Origin: Sipunculus nudus
Taxonomy: Eukaryota > Annelida > Sipuncula > Golfingiida > Sipunculidae
Assembly: GCA_026874595.1 (NCBI GenBank)
Contig: CM049310.1
Location: 45,415,058-45,479,057 of the forward strand
Direction of reading: 5' to 3'
DNA: 64,000 bases
The notes under the pieces were generated by a model. It had not been told where the DNA came from. It made no database searches and saw only the letters and a program-made list of their open reading frames with translations. Of the stretch, positions 38,226 through 49,437 are shown piece after piece. Position 1 is the stretch's first letter; each line of letters opens with the position of its first letter. The position numbers were made by a program, and so were the translations under genes.

Positions 38226-39024
38226 AGTCTTAGCCGTGATAACAATTTACATAATGCTGGATGAAAACATGTTTAAATGACACGTGATGTTTGACGTTTA
38301 CCCTTGACAGAAATATAATGAAAAAACTTTCTGAAAGAGGTCAAGTATATACACTCAGGCACACGTTTTGTAGTGGTGATGCATATAAGGCCTATAGCTC
38401 GATCTTATATCCGCATTACTGTGTTACAGAGAAACTGTTCACGGCACATTTCCTGTGAGTACATTCTAATGGTTTTGGGGCTTGAGCGGGATTAATGTGC
38501 AAATTGCTGTTTCAGGTATTAATTAACCTTGTATTAATTGTTGTTTCAAGGTATACTGTACCAGTACCCGTGTCGGCATGTTTTCCGGGATATATTTTCT
38601 TTACAAAGGAGACAGTCCTAAGCCAAAGGTTGCAGGAGCCATTCCTCCGAATACGGAGTGAATAATAATGTCTTACCTGGCACATAATTCATACGAGACA
38701 AATAATCCAAAATATTGCAAGACAGTTCACAATACTGCGATATATTCATCACTGAAGAACAGAGATATAGCGATTCCAGTTCAAAATAATGCGACGTCCT
38801 ACGTCATTGACCTTTGTGACGTCATTATTTTCTTGTAAACACCTCTCGAAACCATGGGTATGGAGACCTGTGTAGACGCGCTTTAGGGGCCCATTATCAT
38901 AATTAGGTTTAAAGGGCGGAGCATATTGGCTGTGCTGGTTAGGTCAATATACAAGACCAGGCGGGGCAAGCCCAAGGCAATATTTACCATTAGAACAATA
39001 TTAAGGGTCATAAACATATAAACA
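38226..39024. other. no gene seen
   Basis: Nothing recognised between the transposon and the retrotransposon fragment. Confidence 0.5.
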
Positions 39025-39725
39025 TATATATTATATTGTTTGATTGATTGATTCTTTATTTCCTCCTTTTTTACAAAGAGAGTACAATCATTACGGAAAT
39101 TAATCAAATATAACATATAACTATTAATACCTAAATAATACAAAAAGGTAATAATAAGCTGCATAAATAGTTTATGCCGTGAAATCATATATATCGTTGC
39201 AATATTACTCACAAGATTAGCCAGAGACAACCTAGCCCAATGGCTTCATATAGAGAGGCAATATAATACCACATTATGTCAAAACGAAATAGTAGCTCTG
39301 TTTAAATGTTGCACAGAGTCAGCAATCATCAATATAAAATCAATATATGCATTGTGGTCTTCAAAAAGACTACACTGATATCCAAAACACACATCAACTA
39401 AATCAGAGCCGTTCATATTGTGCAATGCCATAGCTGTAGACACATTAAAGCGATCAAATAAATTTTCCCATAACTGATTGCGTTCATCATAAAGATATAG
39501 GCAATTATTCAAAAGGTGACATAAAATATCATTCTGAAAAGTATTGCAAAAATTGCATAAAAGACTCTCACCATTATTAACTAGGCACAATAACCGTACC
39601 ATATCACAAATCTTTTTCCTATAATGTGCACAGGACCTAAATACTTCAATCAAAATATAAGGTTTTTTACCAAATTCAGAATGAATTCGTAAAAACCTAC
39701 TACCAGAACACTTAGTTATCATAGG
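39025..39725 (-). pseudogene. 3' end of a non-LTR retrotransposon (5'-truncated)
   Basis: The minus-strand frame 39,722-39,279 (147 codons) contains CNFCNTFQNDILCHLLNNC, a C-x2-C-x9-H-x4-C cluster, followed by 'RNQLWENLF'. This pattern is typical of the C-terminal region after the reverse transcriptase of jockey/CR1-type LINEs. The frame ends with a stop, and about 220 bases later the minus strand reaches ggaggaaataaagaatcaat and a short aatc repeat. This fits a 3' untranslated region with simple-repeat tail, as in CR1-like elements. The reverse transcriptase core is absent, as usual for 5'-truncated insertions. The exact clade is inferred. Confidence 0.72.
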
Positions 39726-40208
39726 ACCATGCCAGATAGTTGTTCATATCTGAAGATTGCATTGGATACCACTTTTTTCCATTCAATCATATTAGGGAAA
39801 TAACCTCCGTTTATTTACTTTATGAAATAAATTTACTCATAAAAATGAGGCATAGCAAGCGTCTAGTGAAAGTACAAATAGCTTGCATGGTTTTTAACAG
39901 TTTTTGGCCATCCAGCATCATGTTACAGAACAATCACAGGATTTCGAGACTTCACTTCTGCACAAAACAAAATAGAAAAGAGAAATAGTAAAAAACATGA
40001 GAGAAAAGTGTAAGTATATAATCCCTTTACTGTTTAAATTTTTTTTAGGAATTTTCAGAGTCTGACACTCTTTACATTTACATTAGGAACAATATCTTGC
40101 TCAGCTTTTGTTCTTTCTTCACAAAATTTCAACAAATACAACAAAACTAGTTTCTCTTTAGGTCATTGGGAACCTTTAGAACTGATAATAACTATACATT
40201 ATTGTATA

Positions 40209-40260
<52 letters not shown>

Positions 40261-40689
40261 ATATTTACATTACGGACGAGATCTTTCTTGTTTGTCTTCT
40301 TTGTTTTCCATATGGGAATAACATTATCATAACCGCGCATAGAGAAAAATGAAAATTATTTTTTACTTAAAACGCCATATTTTATATCTATGTATGTGCA
40401 TACTCAATTATAATAACATTAAATAAATTTAAGCTTGTGTTTAAGTTAAAAAACATAACACTTGCCAGTAGTTGACTGTTATAGGTGTTAGCAGAATTTT
40501 AGGGGGGCGCGCCCCCCTTTGCGCCCCCCTATGAATACGCCCCTGAACTGTTATTTCTGAATTCTTAGAAAAAGTACGTCATTCTGCAAATTACGTGTGC
40601 TGTTGTTGTCATCGCTTGTTGTCATCACATGTTTAGGATGTGAGTTGTCAATTTGAAATAAGAGAATTATAACAAAGTGTCACAGTCTC
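39726..40689. other. no gene; (TA)n and a GC-rich palindrome
   Basis: A (TA)n run lies at 40,208-40,256. Near 40,500-40,555 there is aggggggcgcgccccccttt then gcgccccccta and cgcccctgaa, an MITE-like palindromic end. The 82-codon + frame at 39,740 has no motif. Confidence 0.55.
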
Positions 40690-40740
40690 TCTTGCCAGAT
40701 GTACTGGCATTTCGTCAAAGCTCTTACAATAATGAAGAAC

Positions 40741-41167
40741 GTGCCACTTGACACTAAAAAAAAGGAAAATTGCCCGCAAAGTCCAAAGCAAATAATTTGT
40801 CTTAAGTAGATCCATCAAAAGAACTTGCAGATCAGAATACGCTTGAACTGAGACTTGTTTGCCAAAGAATCGCTTTCATGAAAATGGTAGGCTTACCAGG
40901 AGGGAAACAACAGGGAATTCATGGACCAGCAGTAAATGTCCCAGCAAAACTTGATGCGGTATGTGAGGTACTTCCGAGACTACCTTCAGAGTCGCAAGTT
41001 GTTGGAATGAAATTGAAGAGAAGTTTGAAACACTCCTCTTTCTACATGTATGATTCCGTTGTGGCCTGATGTGGTGATGAATGCTCTTAGATGGTTAAGA
41101 AAGAAAACCCACATTATGCAAATATTGAAATTAATGAAAATTGGCTAGAAGATTCGATAAATGATGA
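40741..41167 (+). pseudogene. Helentron N-terminal region (DUF6570-like)
   Basis: The + strand reads KLPAKSKANNLS, then, after a stop, DPSKELADQNTLELRLVCQR, then IAFMKMVGLPGGKQ and HGPAVNVPAKLDAVCEVLPR. These are the conserved linker that precedes the OTU or Rep part in animal Helitrons. The frame ends at 41,069 with TGA. Read one base over, it continues PDVVMNALRWLRK, then shifts back into ENPHYANIEINENW. At least two frameshifts and one stop are visible. It is part of the Helentron polyprotein, not a separate gene. Confidence 0.82.
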
Positions 41168-41339
41168 TTCTAGGCTTTGGCATGCTGTTTCTCCAACAGA
41201 CGAAAATGACTGTTCAACTGAAAAACAGGGTGAAACTAAAGAAAAAGTTACCATTAGAAAAGGAAACGTCATTGAGAAAAGGCGACGCCATACTGAAGTT
41301 GTTTCTGTGACTAATATGAGTGACGGTCAAAGTGACTAT

Positions 41340-41930
41340 GAAAAATTGATGACAATGGCCAGTCAGAGTAGAATGCATGTTATGGATGTTCCCGGAGATG
41401 GAAACTGTATGTTTTATGCATTTTGATACCATCTTGAGAGGTTAGGTTATAACTGATACGAACGTCATTCTTTTACGTAACCAAGTGGCTGACTATATGA
41501 TTGAGAACAAGGAAAATTACATTGAATTTGTTGCTACTAGAATGGAAAGTGAAGACCATGCAACTGCTGACATCGAACAGCCGACTGCTGAAGATTTGTT
41601 CGTTAATCAAATGACAGACAGGGACACCCAAAGAGAAATCCAGTGGATAAGATACATAGATGACTTAAGGAATCAAAGTTGGGGTGATCATCTGGTGCTC
41701 CAGGCTCTAGCAGACATGTATTCAGTGAAAGTGAAGGTTCACTCAACAAGTGCTCTTATGGTTCACACAATACACCCAAGGCTTGCAAGTAGTAAAACAC
41801 AGGAAATTGATCTCGGACTTCTGGGGCAGTCGCATTATGTGATATTTGAGCCATTCACCGAAACTGCTGTAGAAATGAATGAATACGATGTTTGCCAGGA
41901 CGATAGTAAAAGTAATCAGAGCACATAAAC
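41340..41930 (+). pseudogene. Helentron OTU cysteine protease domain
   Basis: DGNC at 41,397-41,408 provides the catalytic Asp/Cys motif, followed by MFYAF and an immediate stop. The frame is restored in 41,485-41,928: 'NQSWGDHLVLQALADMYSVK' is the central OTU segment, and LGQSHYVIF carries the catalytic histidine (codon 41,833-41,835). OTU domains are deubiquitinase-like cysteine proteases captured by many Helentrons; their role in transposition is not settled. Catalytic residues are present, but the stop at 41,426 separates Cys from His. Confidence 0.85.
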
Positions 41931-42079
41931 TGCCTGTGACAAAGTTGATGGAAACATGTCATGTTCTGAAGAAGACGAAGACCTAAGAGAACAGGATGAA
42001 TATGCATTTGAAGAAGCATCTAAATTACGATGGCTGCCATATGAAACAAGTATGATGAATGAAGATCCTGAATTACTGA

Positions 42080-43690
42080 ACAAAATAATGTGTTGCGCCA
42101 GCTGATGGAGCAAAACCAATGCCACTTTTTAGTGATCCTAACTTTGAGGAATTATCAAATCCTGACAAGTATCCTTACGAAAAAATGCACTGATAGCTGA
42201 ACGACCTGTTTACTTGAATCCTCGAAAATATTTCAACCAAAGATTATTTGATGTTGATGGCGGATTTTCAAGATCTATTGAGTACATATTAATTGCACAA
42301 TATGCAACTGAATGTAACCAAGTTACAGGTGACATTAATCACTACATTTTCAGACGGGCTAGTGGAAGACGCTTTCAGGGGAAACGGCTGACTGCAGGCA
42401 TGGTAAAAAATGTAGAACAGATGAAAAGTTTTGTAAAATCAGATAAAGCCTACAGAATGTTGAAAAACGTCAGGGGAACTCCGGCCTATTTCCAAACTGT
42501 ATTTTATGACGTTTTAGGCATGGTTCGACAGCTAGGAATACCAATGTGGTTTTTCACAGTTTCTGCTGCTGACATGCAATGACCTGACGTGATTCAAACA
42601 ATAGCGAGACAGTATGGGACGATATTGACTGATGATGATGTGAAACAATTATCTTTAAATGAGAGATAACAATGGCTGAGAAGAAACCCAGTCACTGCTG
42701 CACGCCAGTTCCAGTACGGATTAGAACGGTTGTTCAGAGATGTCCTGAAATCAAAAGATCAACCATTAGGGGAAATAGTTGACTACGTTATTCAAATAGA
42801 ATTCCAGGCTCGTGGTTCTCCTCATGCACATACACTTATGGGTGAAAGATGCACCGGAAATTGACTCGGATGCAGATGAAACAGTTGCATCATTTGTTGA
42901 CAAATACATTACATGTGCAATACCTGGTGATGAAGACGAAACTCTGGAAGAACTAGTCAAGGAATTGCAAACTCACACTTACTCAAGTTATTGCAAGAAG
43001 AAAGGACCGTGTAGATTCAGCTTTCCTAGACCACCTAGCCCCGTAACACTCATTGCAAAAGAACCAGACGATGAAATGGCAAAACTATAGAAACATTGTG
43101 GATCCCGTGTACTCCAAAGAGTGAATGATGTAATGTCCGTTGAGGATACGTCAAAAGACGCCACACTGGAACAGATTCTAGACAAAGCCTGTGTTTCCCT
43201 GCAAGACTACATTCAACAGTTACTGGTTTCATAAAGAGGCAAAACAATAGTATTAAAGAGGTCACCAACAGAAAGTTTATCAATCCATACAACACAGTCA
43301 TACTGAAAGCCTGGCAGGCAAACATGGACATACTTTACATCATAGATGCATACGCATGTGTAATGTACATTGCTGCCTATCTGACCAAAATGAAAAAAGG
43401 CATTGGGGAGCTGCTAAAACAAGTATGTAAAGAGTACAAAGACCAAGAGATTAAATGAATGCTTCGACGTGTAGGTTCGGTTTTCCTAAATCATCGTGAA
43501 GTCAGCGCTCAAGAAGCTGTTTACCGAATATTATCGATGCCCATGAAACAATTCAGTAGAGAAGTCATATTTGTTAATACAGATACAAAAGATGTGCGGA
43601 CAGCTGTTCTCAAACCACAGAAAAACTGGACGTTTTGGGGGATCAAGAGGAAAAAATTTTCCAGAGCAATGTTATTGAACGATACTCTTT
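42080..43690 (+). pseudogene. Helentron Rep (HUH, two-tyrosine) nuclease domain
   Basis: Segments in several frames match animal Helitron Rep: PADGAKPMPLFSDPNFEEL, PRKYFNQRLFDVDGGF (42,214-42,582), 'TARQFQYGLERLF'-type spacing, and EFQARGSPHAHT with the metal-binding His-Ala-His at 42,823-42,831. The catalytic tyrosine pair is in YACVMYIAAYLTK, with Tyr codons at 43,366 and 43,378, four residues apart. Stops occur at 42,580, 42,667, 43,088, 43,232 and 43,456, with a frameshift just after the HUH motif (about 42,838). Rep normally nicks and joins DNA strands during rolling-circle transposition. Active-site residues are still readable, but the protein is broken. Confidence 0.9.
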
Positions 43691-43699
43691 GAGACCTAA

Positions 43700-44952
43700 C
43701 TGTATCGAAAATATGTGTCTAGCCGAGTTCGCAGCTAACTATAAAGTGAGATATGGAAACATGAATGAGGAGGAAAATGACTCTGTACAGCTGAAAATCT
43801 GCAGTTGTTAATTATTGACGAGATATCTATGGTTGGGTCTGATATGGTGCTGGACATCCACAAACGTCTGCAGAAAATAAAAGGACTGTCAGATGATTCA
43901 GTTTTGTTCGGAAATGTTTTAAGCTTGGCAGTTGGAGGCATGTATCAGCTGCCCCCAGTATTACAGTCACAGATCTATCAACCGGTGAAAGATCCTGTAG
44001 AAAGACTACAAGGTAACCTTTAGAAAGACAAATTCCATCTACATGAATTGCATGAGGTAATGCGTCAAAAAGACGACTGTTCCTTTGCTGAAATGCTTTG
44101 TCGCAAAGGGGACGAAGTGGCGAAGGGGAAACCATACTGATGTTGATATTTTATTATTATTATCACGACAGACAGCGGAAGATGATACAAATTATCCACA
44201 TGACGCTTTGCACGTTTGTGCATATAACTGTGACGTTGATGAAAGGAATTTGATTAAATTGAAAGAACTGGAGCCAAATGAAGACCATCTGATATACATC
44301 CATGCATCAGATAATAAGACTGACAGCACAGGGCAGGTCAATTTGGAAAAGAAGAACACTTCACAGAAGCAATCTTAAACTGCGGGTTTACATACGATTC
44401 TTGTGTTGACAGTTGGTGCCAAAGTCATGCTTACAAACAACATCGATACAGCTGATGGTCTTGTCAATGGTGTTATAGGAACAGTACAAAAGATAGTAAA
44501 AAAATGCCAGTGGAACAGTTCAAGTGATTTTGGTGAGGTTTGACGATCAGTCTGTTGGAAAGGGTGCATTATGTGCTAGTCAGTGGAAACAGGAATATCC
44601 CTATGGAGTGCCTATTAGGAGACATGAAGCAAGATACGAAAAACGAAACAGAAAGGGAGCTCAGATTGCAAGACGACAATTTCCATTAACATTAGCATGG
44701 GCAGTAACCATCCACAAGTGCCAGGGTCTCACCGTAGACAAAATTGTCGTGTACATGAAAAAGGCAAAGCGCTTTTGGAAAGGACAGGCTTATGTTGTAT
44801 TTAGTCGTGTGAAGACATTGGAAGGTTTATATATCGTAGACTTTTATGCGGCTGGAATTAAGGCTAACAAGAAAATAGAAGATGAAATGGAAGAAATGTC
44901 ATTTGAATGTACGTTATTTTCTCCCGAAAAGTCCAGACCTGCTAACTGCTAG
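43700..44952 (+). pseudogene. Helentron Pif1-family helicase domain, Walker A deleted
   Basis: Walker B reads LQLLIIDEISMVG, with Asp-Glu codons at 43,817-43,822. Later motifs follow: [33 protein letters not shown] near 44,425, and AWAVTIHKCQGLTVDKIVV with YVVFSRVKTLEGLYI (44,690-44,835). Only about 40 codons separate the last Rep-side match (CLAEFAANYKVRYGN) from Walker B. A family member has a long stretch there including the Walker A nucleotide-binding loop, so an internal deletion with its junction near 43,795 is inferred. Several stops and frameshifts are present. The last frame (44,524-44,952) is the longest intact piece. Confidence 0.9.
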
Positions 44953-45049
44953 ACAAGCCCGCATTTTCAATCGCACATATGTGATGTGTTTCACCGAAAC
45001 ATATTTGACAGATGAGCACAATTTAGATATTTTTTTCGGAAAAGTACCA
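44953..45049 (+). pseudogene. Helentron endonuclease domain, N-terminal part
   Basis: Translation reads LTARQARIFNRTYVMCFTET and YLTDEHNLDIFFGK. 'CFTET' is the catalytic glutamate strand of exonuclease-endonuclease-phosphatase enzymes. The match stops at 45,049, where a foreign element begins, and resumes at 46,289. Confidence 0.78.
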
Positions 45050-46288
45050 GTATCGCATACTGTGGTTGTCTTCTTATTTGCGGTGGTTTCAAATTCGCGA
45101 TATTTGCGGTCGCTCTCTGACCACGAAATTGAAACCACGCAGTTTTGAATGCATCTGTACAAGACCATGATCATTAATTTCAGAAGCTGCCGATAGTTTG
45201 CGACAGTTGAGATTTATCTGCAGCTACGTAGTGATGTTCATCGAGCCTGGTGCGTTAAATTATTCAGGGCCCATGAAAAATAATATCGGTTGGCTTAGAT
45301 GCAAAAACAGTGACCCTTTGAAAGTGCGTGCTAAGGCCGGCAGACGCGCCCGGCAGTTTTTCCTGTCCCCCGGCAAATGACTTGAAAGTGTCAGTGCCCG
45401 CTGGGCAGTAATATTTTGTTACGTGTATGTGTGCAAAGTTAGATGACATCCAGTGCCGCTTAAAATGAATATTCACATTGTACCGTATTTAGTCATGTTA
45501 ATGAATAAAATTTGCCACTAAAGTAGTGAACGGAGCCGCTAGGGTTGCGCCACCTTGTAAATGTATAAAGGACTAATTATGAAATCATGACTCGCCAAAC
45601 GATGTATGATTGGCTTGTGATGACGTGAATTTTGAATATATTTGAAAGGTCTTATTCATTCTGGGACCAAAGTGCCGTAAAAGAGTGGAATATTATGTTT
45701 TGCTTCAGATTCTAACTGTAAGAAACTGAATACGGTTCCTTCATCCATCTATATGGAAGTAATTATAGCAACATATATAAACGGCACTCAAATTAATCTG
45801 GGCACATCCCTGCCTTTGATACTGTAACAAGGGGGCTCCCTACAGGCGTCCCATGTTGGTTGAGCAGGTGATTACGACTCGACTTTTAATTAACAGGAGT
45901 AAGATACCCTTATCAAGACAGTTTCCCTAAACAAACTTAATATACGGCTTTGTAGTTACAGGTTGGTTTCTCGACACACCTTAATAACATGTGAGTTGTT
46001 TTTAATGAGCCTCGGCCCTGAACTTTTTACAGCGAGCGGGGTCAATGCTTCCCGCAGGCGTCGGCTCAGCCGTCTGTGAACGTTCGAACATGCGATATCC
46101 GGACAGAGAAATAGTAGACCTAGATAATAGTGAAATCACCGGTTAACGAAATAATTTTTGATAATAAAATATACTACTAGACCAGTGATAGAGCGCGAAA
46201 AATGAACCCGTTAAACCTTTAAAAATATAAAAAACGGCGAAAATTCAGCCCCGCCGATATAAAGGCAACCACAGTATTCCGATACAAT
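45050..46288. mobile_element. 1.24-kb inverted-repeat element inserted in the Helentron endonuclease
   Basis: The left end is gtatcgcatactgtggttg and the inverted right end is gtatcggaatactgtggttg (preceded by att). GTACCA occurs at both junctions (45,044-45,049 and 46,289-46,294). Removing one copy with the insert rejoins the endonuclease frame (…IFFGK, then the KQNHGGLHGVMVIV stretch). No transposase frame is present. A 6-bp duplication is the simplest reading, but the three extra bases (aat) at the right junction leave the exact ends uncertain. Confidence 0.8.
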
Positions 46289-46761
46289 GTACCATCAAAC
46301 AGAACCATGGTGGATTGCACGGTGTTATGGTAATTGTAAAGAAGAAATTACAATCAGAGGAGTTAACTGTCGAGAGTGAGGCACTGGAATGTAAAATTGT
46401 ACAGGTCAAAGTTCAGGAATCAAAAATGATTGTTGTTGTTGCATACAGAAAACCGTGATGCCCTTTTGAGCACTTTTGCCGAAGATTTCGTTCTGTCATC
46501 TCCTCTTTACCCTTGGATTTACCAGTGTTTGTTTTGGGCGACTTTAATGATGACTTGAATGAAAAGTAAGAAAGCAAATTAGTTGTATTCATGAAGGAAT
46601 TCGGGTTTGAACAATTTGAAAGAATCCCTACACCTGACAGAGGGACGCTCATCGACCATATATACCACAACAATGTTGGTACACTGGGAGTTAGCTCAGA
46701 AGTGCATGACACATACTTTTCCGATCACGACATAACTTTTTGTAACTTTAAGAACAAATGA
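46289..46761 (+). pseudogene. Helentron endonuclease domain, C-terminal part
   Basis: In one frame the + strand reads KQNHGGLHGVMVIV, MIVVVAYRKP then stop (46,456), VFVLGDFNDDLNEK then stop (46,567), 'TPDRGTLIDHIYHNNVGTLG', and YFSDHDITF. GDFN (46,537-46,548) and SDHD (46,720-46,731) are the metal-binding and catalytic motifs of the endonuclease fold. Two premature stops inactivate it. Its place directly after the helicase is the Helentron arrangement. Confidence 0.88.
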
Positions 46762-47322
46762 ATTATTTTACATTGTACTTATACGGTATCCATTATTATT
46801 ATACTGTCCAGTTATTAGTATTTTAATATATTTTTATTCATTCATACTTTGATATATTTGTATTTTTATTAATAAATTGGTTATTTATATTAATGGGATT
46901 TTGAATATTTTAATAAATAAAGACGATGGAATAATATGATCTAAATATTTTACTTAACACTTTACATTTTCACCAAAATAATTGTTACATTATCTCTATA
47001 CTGTTATTACTTTTCTATTGTCATATAATAATAATAATAATAATTATTATTATGGTTTATATAAGTTCATAATTGAAATGTTTTGTTTTTAATTCTTGAT
47101 TGATTGAGAATTTCCAATATTCATTATTTTAAAAAGTTGATTGAATAATGAATAGAAATAATTTTTAAAATATTGTCTCTACCTAACGTTTTCTACAAAA
47201 AAAAAATCGGTCAGAGATATGATTCAAACGGCGGTACTCAAACGGCGTTCCATACTAAAATGACAAGCAGAGGAGTATATTGTTTCATATGAGGTACTGC
47301 CATGTAAAAATCAAAGTAGAAC
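46762..47322. other. AT-rich, no gene seen
   Basis: Very AT-rich with (taa)n near 47,030-47,052. The Helentron 3' terminus probably lies here but cannot be placed. Confidence 0.5.
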
Positions 47323-47806
47323 AATGATGAAGATATGGTTGCTCTGTATCTGCACGAATCCATTCTACCTTCTTGTAACAATATACCATAAGATTTCGTT
47401 TTTGCACAGATATTTAATTACATTTACTGATGTATATATTCAAGGCATTAAATAAGACTAGATTAATTAAAATTGTCTAGATTAATTCACAAGTCTTGAC
47501 AAGGGTGTGGTATTACGGAATAACTATGTTTCCTTTATTCTGAATTGTTCCAGTCTTATTTAAAAATGATGAAGATATGGTTGCTCTGTATCTGCACGAA
47601 TCCATTTTACCTTCTTGTAACAATATACCATAAGATTTCGTTTTTGCACAGATATTTAATTACATTTACTGATGTATATATTCAAGGCATTAAATAAGAC
47701 TAGATTAATTAAAATTGTCTAGATTAATTCACAAGTCTTGACAAGGGTGTGGTATTACGGAAAAACTATGTTTCCTCTATTCTGAATTGTTCCAGTCTCA
47801 TTTGAA
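47323..47806. repeat. 242-bp tandem duplication, two copies
   Basis: Copies 47,323-47,564 and 47,565-47,806 are nearly identical; gaagatatggttgctctgta occurs at 47,329 and 47,571. The few differences indicate a recent duplication. Confidence 0.93.
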
Positions 47807-47818
47807 ATTTGGATGGAG

Positions 47819-48235
47819 ACGTCACTTGGGGACAGGAGGTGACAGGCTGTGTGATAATCACGGTCGGTCTCTCCGGGAACAACGAGTGGCGCACCATCGC
47901 TCATTCGGGACATGAGTGGTTACGTCACTGGGGGACAGGAGGCGACAGGCTGTGAGATAAGCACGGTCGGTCTCTCCGAGAACAACCAGTGGCGCAGCAT
48001 CGCTCATTCGTAACACGGGTTGTTACGTCACTTCGTAACAAAAGCCGGCAAGCTGTGTGATAAGCACGGTCGGTCTCTCCGGGAACAATCAGTATGGCGT
48101 ACCAGTATATGAAAACTAGTGCTGGCTGAACCAAATTACGGTCTTGGATACACGCAATGAACAAGTCTTATTGGAGACAAAAGGTGGTTACATCATTTGG
48201 TCACAGTATCTGGCAGGCTATGTAATAACATCCTG
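47819..48235. repeat. 103-bp tandem repeats, about three units plus a decayed fourth
   Basis: acgtcact recurs at 47,819, 47,922 and 48,025 (spacing 103). Each unit contains gataa(g/t)cacggtcggtctct and gctcattcg. A decayed relative lies at about 48,185-48,235. GC-richer than its surroundings; non-coding. Confidence 0.88.
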
Positions 48236-48271
48236 TAGAAATGTCACAGTAACTGAAATAATCTAATATTT

Positions 48272-48330
48272 TCATGTATATGTCGACCGTATATACCACA
48301 AAAACGTTGGTACCGAAGAACTTGCATCAT
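48272..48330 (+). pseudogene. short second Helentron endonuclease fragment
   Basis: Reads VDRIYHKNVGTEELAS, which aligns with IDHIYHNNVGTLGVSS at about 46,650-46,695; the DNA is also similar (cgaccgtatataccacaaaa). Only about 50 bases match, so it is either a relic of another copy or a segmental duplicate. Confidence 0.6.
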
Positions 48331-48388
48331 GCAGTGATAAAAACTGTTATTCATAAAATGTTGCAATGTGACAATAAATGAAATTTGT

Positions 48389-48390
<2 letters not shown>

Positions 48391-48440
<50 letters not shown>
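48391..48440. repeat. (TA)n microsatellite
   Basis: Uninterrupted TA run. Confidence 0.95.
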
Positions 48441-48443
<3 letters not shown>

Positions 48444-49036
48444 TATATTTTATATAATATTTGTATATATTTTATTATTTTTTTATTCTATGTAATAAAA
48501 TATATTGTTTGAATTCATCTTTTGTTATTCATGATGTTGTGCAAGAATTGCCGAACAGTCTGGAATGAATGTCTTCTAAATTATAAGCATTATGCACAAC
48601 GTGAAGTGAATTGAATACTAGGAGACGTGGTCCATTAAGAAGAACTGCCGGACGAACAAACAGAAATACCAAGGACACGACTTGCTCAATGATCCATCTT
48701 ATTCCTAAATAAGGAGAAATGACATTGAAACATATGGAGAAATCGTCCCAATACATGTTATGGATAGGTTACAAAGTGATTGCTGCAAAACTGTAGCCTG
48801 TATAATGTTAAAAGTAAGACGAAAGAACCAGCAAAAAGGCGAAATTGAGGACATCTGATAAACAGAAAGACAATCATGCTGACAAAGTGACACAAAGTGT
48901 AGGGCAGTTCAGTAGACGGTGTCATGGAAAAATCCAGGAGGGAGAAAACGAGGCATAGTTTGTGAAGATAGGACCAATATTTACAAAAATTAATTTTCAC
49001 GATCTTGACCTTGACCTTCGATCTATATGGATAATT

Positions 49037-49190
49037 GTTACGGGGTGACATAAAAGCGGACCGAACTGTCTCGCTAGTGAAGCTTGCTTTTCTAGCGAAG
49101 CGGTTGGTACGCCTGACTTGTGCGTCACCCACTAGGGTTCGAAACCGGGGTCGGCCCAATGTTTTCCCCTGAGCAATTTGTCTTCGTAAC
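49037..49190 (+). mobile_element. tRNA-derived SINE-like element, copy 1
   Basis: It contains an A-box-like tagcgaagcgg followed about 40 bases later by a perfect B-box, ggttcgaaacc: the internal RNA polymerase III promoter of tRNA genes. It is bounded by gttacg at the left and its inverse cgtaac at the right. A full tRNA cloverleaf is not convincing, so this is not called as a tRNA gene. Confidence 0.7.
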
Positions 49191-49285
49191 AAAATGGGGG
49201 TTCGTCCAACGTGACGGTAAAACTTTTTGGCCCAGGGAATAAGCTCACCTAAGTGTGACAGCAGAACGCTTTAAAAAGGGGGTGT

Positions 49286-49437
49286 GTTACGGGATGACAT
49301 AAAAGCGGACCGGAATGTCTCGCTAGTGAAGCTTGCCTTTCTAGCGAAGCGGTTGGTACGCGGACTTGTGCGACACCAACATGGGTTCGAAACCGGGATC
49401 GGCTCAACGATTTCACCTGAGGATTTGTCTTCGTAAC
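49286..49437 (+). mobile_element. tRNA-derived SINE-like element, copy 2
   Basis: The same structure as copy 1, with identical A-box and B-box and the same gttacg/cgtaac ends, in the same orientation 249 bp downstream. The intervening 95 bases (49,191-49,285) are not repeated here. Confidence 0.7.

Larger units (their letters stand above)
40690..46761 (+). mobile_element. decayed Helentron (Helitron-like) encoding OTU-Rep-Pif1-endonuclease
   Basis: The + strand carries, in order, an N-terminal DUF6570-like region, an OTU protease domain, a HUH Rep nuclease, a Pif1-family helicase and an apurinic-type endonuclease. That order is the hallmark of Helentrons (also called Helitron2), rolling-circle transposons. 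The frame is broken by many stops and frameshifts, part of the helicase is deleted, and the endonuclease is split by another transposon (45,050-46,288). Terminal sequences were not identified; Helentron ends are short and asymmetric. The copy cannot make its own transposase. Confidence 0.9.

Noticed and set aside
41485-41928. A stand-alone OTU protease gene
   Set aside because: It lacks the catalytic Asp-Cys half, which lies upstream behind a stop, and it is flanked by Helentron domains on both sides.
49060-49160. Functional tRNA gene
   Set aside because: A- and B-boxes are good but the anticodon and acceptor stems do not pair convincingly, and a second diverged copy shares longer ends, which fits a SINE better.
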